Shown here: one piece after another, positions 59,807 through 64,000 of the stretch
Position numbering within the stretch: the first letter of the stretch is position 1
Layout of the letters: every line of letters begins with the position of its first letter
Assembly (NCBI GenBank): GCA_038534135.1
Contig: JBCAXJ010000019.1
Coordinates: 9,077 to 73,076, forward strand
From: Thermohalobaculum sp038534135
GTDB lineage: Bacteria; Pseudomonadota; Alphaproteobacteria; Rhodobacterales; Rhodobacteraceae
Direction of reading: 5' to 3'
Length of the DNA stretch: 64,000 nucleotides
Translations under genes and position numbers: made by a program
The notes under the pieces: model-generated
Database searches by the model: none
Seen by the model: the letters and a program-made list of their open reading frames with translations, nothing else
Told to the model about the DNA's origin: nothing

Positions 59807-60604
59807 TCACCAGTCCCAAGTGTCCATCATTTCGCGCCAGATCTTCTCGCCGATCAGACAATCATATTTCTCACGGTTATCAACAAGGAGCCGCGCCGGA
59901 ACCACTTGCGGCGTCCGACCGGCGATCTCGAGCACCAGCTTACGGCGCACGGCGGCGGGAAAATGCTCCCATTCGAGCACAGGAATCACAAAGGCCTGCG
60001 CTCCACCGATGACGCAATCCTCGTAGTAACGGTCAAGATCGTCGAGATGCCACTGTGCGCCCAGACCTTCGCGGGTCATCAGCGGCAGACCGTTGATCGT
60101 CACGCCCCGCGCCAGCGCGTCGTCGCGCGCCTTGTCGACCGGTCGACCCATGTTGTTTGGTCCGTCACCCGAGATGTCGATCACGTGGTTGGTGCCATTG
60201 AAGCCGTTGTCGATGAACAGCGCCGAGGCATGATCCAGCACACCGGAGATCGACGTACGGCGCAACGCCGTGTTGAACTCCGCCGTCAGCTTCGCGGCGA
60301 AGCCTCTCGCATCGTCGCCGTTTTCGATCAGCGTCCAGCCAACGATCTCACGCTGAGAGAACGTTCCGGCCCATTCAAGATAGGTCAGCGCGATCTTGCC
60401 GTAATAGCCCTGCTCGATCGCCATCACGACCTCGGGGCTCGCCAGCGCCTCGGCATAGCCACGCCGCTGGATCTCGAGCTCGCGCTCCGACATCGAACGG
60501 GAGACATCGACGGCGAGGACCAGTTCCACATCCACGCGCAAATCATCCGCGTCGGCGGGTGCAATTAAACCGAAAGCGAGTGCGAAAGCGAACCAGAACC
60601 GCAT
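59807..60604 (-). CDS. DUF1194 (VWA-like) exported protein
   Basis: A 265-residue protein with signal peptide FWFAFALAFGLIAPADA and a von Willebrand A-like domain: VLAVDVSRSMSERELEIQRRG near 30 carries DxSxS for the metal, with TSISGVLDHA and VIDISGDGPNN following. It is the DUF1194 family, exported and of unknown role. The start is ATG 60604. It lies 43 bases past the deaminase gene start, both on the minus strand. Confidence 0.82.
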   Translation of the reverse strand: MRFWFAFALAFGLIAPADADDLRVDVELVLAVDVSRSMSERELEIQRRGYAEALASPEVVMAIEQGYYGKIALTYLEWAGTFSQREIVGWTLIENGDDARGFAAKLTAEFNTALRRTSISGVLDHASALFIDNGFNGTNHVIDISGDGPNNMGRPVDKARDDALARGVTINGLPLMTREGLGAQWHLDDLDRYYEDCVIGGAQAFVIPVLEWEHFPAAVRRKLVLEIAGRTPQVVPARLLVDNREKYDCLIGEKIWREMMDTWDW

Positions 60605-60655
60605 GATTCAACCATGCCGCAGATCCGGTCCGTCGTCGAGGATAAGATCAGAGGT

Positions 60656-61306
60656 TCAACGGCCGCCTTCGACCATGCGCCGTTCGACATAAGTCTTCAC
60701 GGAGTCGATCATTTCGTCCATCCCCTTCTCGAAGAAGTGGTTGGCCTCGGGCACGGTCTGGTGCGTGATGGTGATGCCCTTCTGCGCCTTCAGCTTGTCC
60801 GAAAGCTTGACGACATCATCCATCGGAACGATCCGGTCAGCGTCGCCATTGATGATCAGACCGCTCGACGGGCACGGCGCCAGAAAGCTGAAATCGTACA
60901 TGTTGGCGGGTGGCGCGACCGAGATGAAGCCGTTGATCTCGGGACGGCGCATGAGCAACTGCATCCCGATCCACGCACCGAACGAGAAGCCAGCGACCCA
61001 GCAGGCGCGCGCACCTTCGTGCAGGGATTGCAGGTAATCCAGCGCCGAGGCGGCATCGCTCAGCTCACCGATGCCCTGGTCGAACTCGCCCTGGCTGCGA
61101 CCGACGCCGCGAAAGTTGAAGCGCATCACCGTGAAGCCGAGGTCGCGAAAGGCGTAGTGCAGCCGATACGTCACCGGGTTGTTCATCGTCCCGCCGTAGT
61201 TCGGGTGCGGGTGAAGGATCAGCGCGATCGGTGCGTCCTTCTCATCCTCGGGGTGGTATCTGCCTTCCAGACGGCCTTCGGGACCGGGAAAATGGACTTC
61301 GGGCAT
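60656..61306 (-). CDS. COG2945-type alpha/beta hydrolase
   Basis: A 216-residue small hydrolase. LILHPHPNYGGTMNNPV near 30, the Ser nucleophile in WVAGFSFGAWIGMQLL near 100, and Asp and His in GDADRIVP and PEANHFFEKG complete the triad. This group of dienelactone-hydrolase-like esterases has no known physiological substrate. It is divergent from iscR with a 166-base gap. The start is ATG 61306. Confidence 0.84.
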   Translation of the reverse strand: MPEVHFPGPEGRLEGRYHPEDEKDAPIALILHPHPNYGGTMNNPVTYRLHYAFRDLGFTVMRFNFRGVGRSQGEFDQGIGELSDAASALDYLQSLHEGARACWVAGFSFGAWIGMQLLMRRPEINGFISVAPPANMYDFSFLAPCPSSGLIINGDADRIVPMDDVVKLSDKLKAQKGITITHQTVPEANHFFEKGMDEMIDSVKTYVERRMVEGGR

Positions 61307-61344
61307 ACGGCTTGAATTCCTTCGGGCGGGTGTCCGTCGAATGC

Positions 61345-61380
61345 TTGACTCGTTTGATCAGGCAATCTAGAACAATTCTA
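61345..61380 (+). promoter_or_regulatory. iscR promoter with palindromic operator
   Basis: TTGACT (61345-61350), a 17-base spacer and TAGAAC (61368-61373) form a sigma-70-type promoter. TAGAA-CAA-TTCTA (61368-61380) overlaps the -10 and is followed by TTCTAAAC, resembling iron-responsive (Irr/IscR) palindromes of alphaproteobacteria. Likely iron- or Fe-S-responsive control of the Fe-S operon. Confidence 0.55.
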
Positions 61381-61472
61381 ATTCTAAACTGAGAACGCTT
61401 CCCGTTCTGAGGTGGACGGGAGGTAAACGTCCGGCGCGTCAAGGTCAATACTGTCGCGGGGGGGAAAGTCCA

Positions 61473-61949
61473 ATGAAACTAAGCACCAAAGGTCGATACG
61501 CCGTGACGGCGCTGGCGGACATCGCCATGAACGGCGCGACGGGACCGGTGAACCTAGCGGAGATCTCGGAGCGGCAGGACATCAGTCTGGCCTATCTTGA
61601 GCAGTTGTTTGTGAAGCTGCGGCGCGCGGGATTGGTCGACTCGGTGCGCGGCCCAGGCGGCGGGTACAATCTGGCGCATGCAGCGACCGAGACGCGGATC
61701 TCGGACATCATGGCGGCAGTGGATGAGCGGCTAAACGCGATGGGCTGCGGCGGCGATCTGGATCAGGGCTGTGGCAAATCGAAAGAGGCGTGCCTGACCC
61801 ATGCGTTGTGGGAACAGTTGTCCGCGCACGTGCATGTGTTCCTCAGCCAGACGACGATTGCCGATGTCATTCAGGATCGGATGGTGCCCTGCCCGGCCGT
61901 GCCCGATTTCATCGGCGTGGTCGATGAGCCCGAGGTCATTCATCCGTGA
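61473..61949 (+). CDS. iscR: Rrf2-family Fe-S cluster regulator
   Basis: A 158-residue winged-helix regulator. MKLSTKGRYAVTALADIA and SLAYLEQLFVKLRRAGLV are the DNA-binding part; the loop near residues 92-107 (CGGDLDQGCGKSKEAC) has three Cys for [2Fe-2S] binding, slightly rearranged from E. coli. It senses Fe-S status and controls the assembly operon that follows. ATG 61473 is preceded by a G-rich site. A palindrome overlapping its promoter could be the operator. Confidence 0.9.
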   Translation: MKLSTKGRYAVTALADIAMNGATGPVNLAEISERQDISLAYLEQLFVKLRRAGLVDSVRGPGGGYNLAHAATETRISDIMAAVDERLNAMGCGGDLDQGCGKSKEACLTHALWEQLSAHVHVFLSQTTIADVIQDRMVPCPAVPDFIGVVDEPEVIHP

Positions 61950-61993
61950 CAGTCGCGGTTTCACGTTCGATGCCAACCGGCCCTTGCCGCGCT

Positions 61994-62014
61994 GTCCCGG
62001 GCTTGACCCGGGAC
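61994..62014. repeat. Extragenic palindrome in iscR-desulfurase gap
   Basis: GTCCCGGG-CTTGA-CCCGGGAC, a perfect 8-bp palindrome, lies between iscR and the desulfurase gene. CCCGGGxTTGACCCGGGA elements are a common dispersed palindrome in alphaproteobacterial genomes. It may be a mobile REP-like unit rather than a terminator. Confidence 0.6.
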
Positions 62015-62055
62015 CGCTCGCGCAATTCGAAGAAGTCTCGGATCAAACCCGGGAC

Positions 62056-63162
62056 ATGGCGTGTTACAGAACCATGATCGGCCTGAACGGACAACGTGTC
62101 TATCTCGACTGGAACGCCACGGCGCCGCTGAGGTCCGAGGCGCGGCAGGCGATGCTTGAGGCGATGGACGTGGTTGGCAATCCATCCTCGGTCCATGCAG
62201 AGGGGCGTGCCGCCAAGGCGATCGTTGAGAAGGCGCGGGGTCAGGTGGCGGCACTGGTCGGGTGTGACCGGGACGAGGTGGTCTTTACAAGCGGCGCGAC
62301 AGAAGCCGCCGCGATTTGGTTCTACTCGCGTGACACAGTCAATGGCGCTGCATTTGAACATGACGCAGTTTTCGAGCAACTCAGTGCGAAGGCCTTTTTC
62401 GCGCTGATCGATGCTCATGAGGACGGTCAGGCACACCTGACTGAGCAGGCCCCTTCCGCGCTGCAAGCCGCAAACTCTGAGACGGGTATCATTCAATCGG
62501 CTGTTGGAGCGCGGACTGTCGGCTTCTGCGATGCAACACAGATCGTCGGCAAGCGGCCGTATCGGTTTGCCGGAGCCGCGCAATCCGCGGCCGCTACGTC
62601 GGCACATAAGCTTGGTGGCCCCAAAGGCGCTGGCGCTTTAGTCGTGGCAGCAGGTCAGGACTCCTATTCGGCAGCAAGTGAAGGTGGCGGCCAAGAGAAA
62701 GGCCGTCGCTCCGGCACTGAAAACGTCATTGGAATCGCCGGATTCGGAGCCGCCGCAGAGGCCGCTCAGCGGGATCTGGAGGCCGGTGTCTGGGACAAAG
62801 TTGAAAAACTTAGAAACATTCTAGAAGACGCCCTTGCCGAAACTGCCAGAGAAACCATCTTTTTTGGTCAGGAAAGCCCAAGGCTCCCGAATACCTCTTG
62901 CTTTGCCGTTCCCGGATGGAAGGGAGAGACGCAGGTGATGCAGATGGATCTGGCCGGATTCGCCGTCAGCGCAGGCTCGGCCTGTTCCAGCGGCAAGGTT
63001 AACAAGGCCTCCCGCGTTCTGCTGGCGATGGGCTTCGACGAGATCACGGCCTCGAGCGCGATCCGCGTCTCGATGGGTCCGACGACGATCGAAGCGGAGG
63101 TCATAGCCTTCGCCGATGCATGGAAAAACGCATACCGCCGCCGCAGGGCGCGGGCTGCTTGA
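62056..63162 (+). CDS. Cysteine desulfurase (class V aminotransferase, group I)
   Basis: A 368-residue PLP enzyme (MACYRTMIGL start, with MIGLNGQRVYLDWNATAPLR alternative at 62074). ATSAHKLGGPKGAGAL near 190 holds the PLP Lys, SAGSACSSGK near 310 the catalytic Cys in the flexible loop; NSETGIIQ and AAFEHDAVFEQ (His) are further conserved contacts. It releases sulfur from cysteine for Fe-S assembly with SufB. Placement between iscR and sufB is typical of alphaproteobacterial iscR-suf operons. 107 bases separate it from iscR. Confidence 0.9.
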   Translation: MACYRTMIGLNGQRVYLDWNATAPLRSEARQAMLEAMDVVGNPSSVHAEGRAAKAIVEKARGQVAALVGCDRDEVVFTSGATEAAAIWFYSRDTVNGAAFEHDAVFEQLSAKAFFALIDAHEDGQAHLTEQAPSALQAANSETGIIQSAVGARTVGFCDATQIVGKRPYRFAGAAQSAAATSAHKLGGPKGAGALVVAAGQDSYSAASEGGGQEKGRRSGTENVIGIAGFGAAAEAAQRDLEAGVWDKVEKLRNILEDALAETARETIFFGQESPRLPNTSCFAVPGWKGETQVMQMDLAGFAVSAGSACSSGKVNKASRVLLAMGFDEITASSAIRVSMGPTTIEAEVIAFADAWKNAYRRRRARAA

Positions 63163-63167
63163 GAGAC

Positions 63168-63190
63168 GGATGGGCGAGGCGCCCATCCTA
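63168..63190. repeat. Dispersed palindromic repeat, copy 2
   Basis: GGATGGGCG-AGG-CGCCCATCC followed by TA is a perfect 9-bp hairpin in the gap before sufB, the reverse orientation of the copy at 49199-49219 with one base change per arm. A second, imperfect hairpin (GTGGGC and GCCCGC) follows near 63204-63222. It does not end transcription by itself. Confidence 0.65.
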
Positions 63191-63237
63191 CGAACAACGC
63201 ACGGTGGGCGCGCAGCCCGCCAGAGATGGAGAGACCG

Positions 63238-64000
63238 ATGACCGCACTGGATGTCAACGTCAAGGAAGGCGTGGATCAGGAAACCGTCGACGCGGTGCGC
63301 TCGGTGGGCGAACGCTACAAGTACGGCTGGGACTCGGACATCGAGATGGACTTCGCGCCGAAGGGTGTGAACGAGGACATCGTCCGACTGATCTCCGAGA
63401 AGAAGGGTGAGCCCGCATGGATGCTGGAATGGCGCCTCGCCGCCTTCCGCCGCTGGGAACAGATGGACGAGCCCGAATGGGCCATGGTCGACTACCCGAA
63501 GATCGATTTTCAGGATCAGTACTACTACGCCCAGCCGAAGTCCTTTGCCGAGAAGCCCAAGAGCCTGGACGAGGTCGATCCGGAGCTGCTGCGCACATAC
63601 GAGAAGCTCGGCATTCCGCTTCGGGAGCAGATGATCCTCGCCGGTGTCGAGGGTGCCGATGCGACGCCCGCCGATGGCCGCAAGGTTGCTGTGGACGCGG
63701 TCTTCGACTCGGTCTCGTTGGGTACGACCTTCAAGGACGAGTTGGCGAAGGCTGGCGTGATCTTCTGCTCGATCTCCGAGGCGCTGAAAGAGCACCCGGA
63801 CCTGGTGAAGAAATATCTCGGCACCGTCGTGCCGCAGTCCGACAATTACTATGCCACGCTGAACAGCGCGGTGTTCTCGGATGGCTCCTTTGTCTACGTG
63901 CCCGAGGGCGTGCGCTGCCCGATGGAACTCAGCACCTACTTCCGCATCAACGCAGAAAACACCGGCCAGTTCGAACGTACTCTTATCGTGGCGGAGAAGG
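63238..64000 (+). CDS. sufB: Fe-S cluster assembly scaffold subunit, 5' part
   Basis: The first ~254 codons of sufB, running off the window. MTALDVNVKEGVDQETVDAV is the N-terminus; YKYGWDSDIEMDFAPKGVNED, FQDQYYYAQPKSFAEKPKS and YYATLNSAVFSDGSFVYVPE are SufB-specific blocks. SufB with SufC and SufD forms the scaffold on which Fe-S clusters are built from the desulfurase's sulfur. GGAGAG lies 6 bases before ATG 63238. No frameshift is seen in the visible part. Confidence 0.93.
   Translation, partial: MTALDVNVKEGVDQETVDAVRSVGERYKYGWDSDIEMDFAPKGVNEDIVRLISEKKGEPAWMLEWRLAAFRRWEQMDEPEWAMVDYPKIDFQDQYYYAQPKSFAEKPKSLDEVDPELLRTYEKLGIPLREQMILAGVEGADATPADGRKVAVDAVFDSVSLGTTFKDELAKAGVIFCSISEALKEHPDLVKKYLGTVVPQSDNYYATLNSAVFSDGSFVYVPEGVRCPMELSTYFRINAENTGQFERTLIVAEK

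Noticed and set aside
1..64000. CRISPR arrays, insertion sequences, phage genes, rRNA
   Set aside because: No regular direct repeats with spacers, no transposase or integrase and no rRNA were seen on either strand.

Overview
The window is gene-dense, high-GC bacterial chromosome with about 67 protein genes, no rRNA, no convincing tRNA and no CRISPR array. The gene content points to an alphaproteobacterium, most likely Rhodobacterales (Roseobacter-like): an iscR / cysteine desulfurase / sufB cluster, a dimeric-type NADP isocitrate dehydrogenase, an Mg-type HemB, DUF1194, DUF4331 and GFA proteins, TRAP and BMP transporters, a tiny Cys-rich exported protein, and a TTAA-N7-TTAA (CtrA-type) site. 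The order is inferred from family knowledge; no species is claimed.

Left part (1-12640): the C-terminal end of a molybdenum hydroxylase large subunit with a NIPSNAP protein, two EamA-type exporters, a stand-alone repeat protein, then a tight minus-strand operon (ketopantoate-reductase-like enzyme, LeuC, LeuD, haloacid-dehalogenase-type enzyme, tartrate/isopropylmalate dehydrogenase-like enzyme) that looks like an accessory 2-hydroxy/2-oxoacid pathway. It is followed by an epoxide-hydrolase-like enzyme and a TTC38-type TPR protein.

12742-21012: a lower-GC glycosyltransferase family 17 gene, another NIPSNAP, and a translationally coupled plus-strand operon (2-hydroxyacid dehydrogenase, enoyl-CoA hydratase, CitE-like lyase, HAD phosphatase, amidohydrolase/deacetylase, lipoprotein). 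A 49-residue exported Cys protein on the opposite strand was easy to miss. 21126-31412: orphan PstB, a carboxylate-amine ligase, two coupled minus-strand gene pairs (2H phosphoesterase with HCCA isomerase; two methyltransferases), icd, a Crp/Fnr regulator facing a degenerate receiver/kinase protein, a hemolysin-III protein and xanthine phosphoribosyltransferase.

31480-45147: a BMP-type (purine nucleoside-like) binding protein, a strong terminator, then a tandem glycine riboswitch in front of a D-amino-acid dehydrogenase gene, with hemB directly downstream. Next come a PHB-depolymerase-like protein lacking its catalytic Ser, DUF4331, an M20 peptidase, a PQQ-type sugar dehydrogenase, an aminotransferase, a LysR/DUF1330/SDR divergent locus and an LpxR-like outer-membrane protein behind an AT-rich region with the CtrA-type site.

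45440-64000: a complete TRAP transporter, an approximately 800-base gene-poor stretch, a five-gene molybdenum hydroxylase operon (FAD, 2Fe-2S and Mo subunits, MoaD-like protein, GFA protein), a Tat-exported gluconolactonase, several hydrolases including an 8-oxoguanine-deaminase-like enzyme, and the start of the Fe-S assembly operon (iscR, cysteine desulfurase, sufB), which runs off the end. Several short palindromes, including two copies of one dispersed repeat, mark the intergenic spaces.
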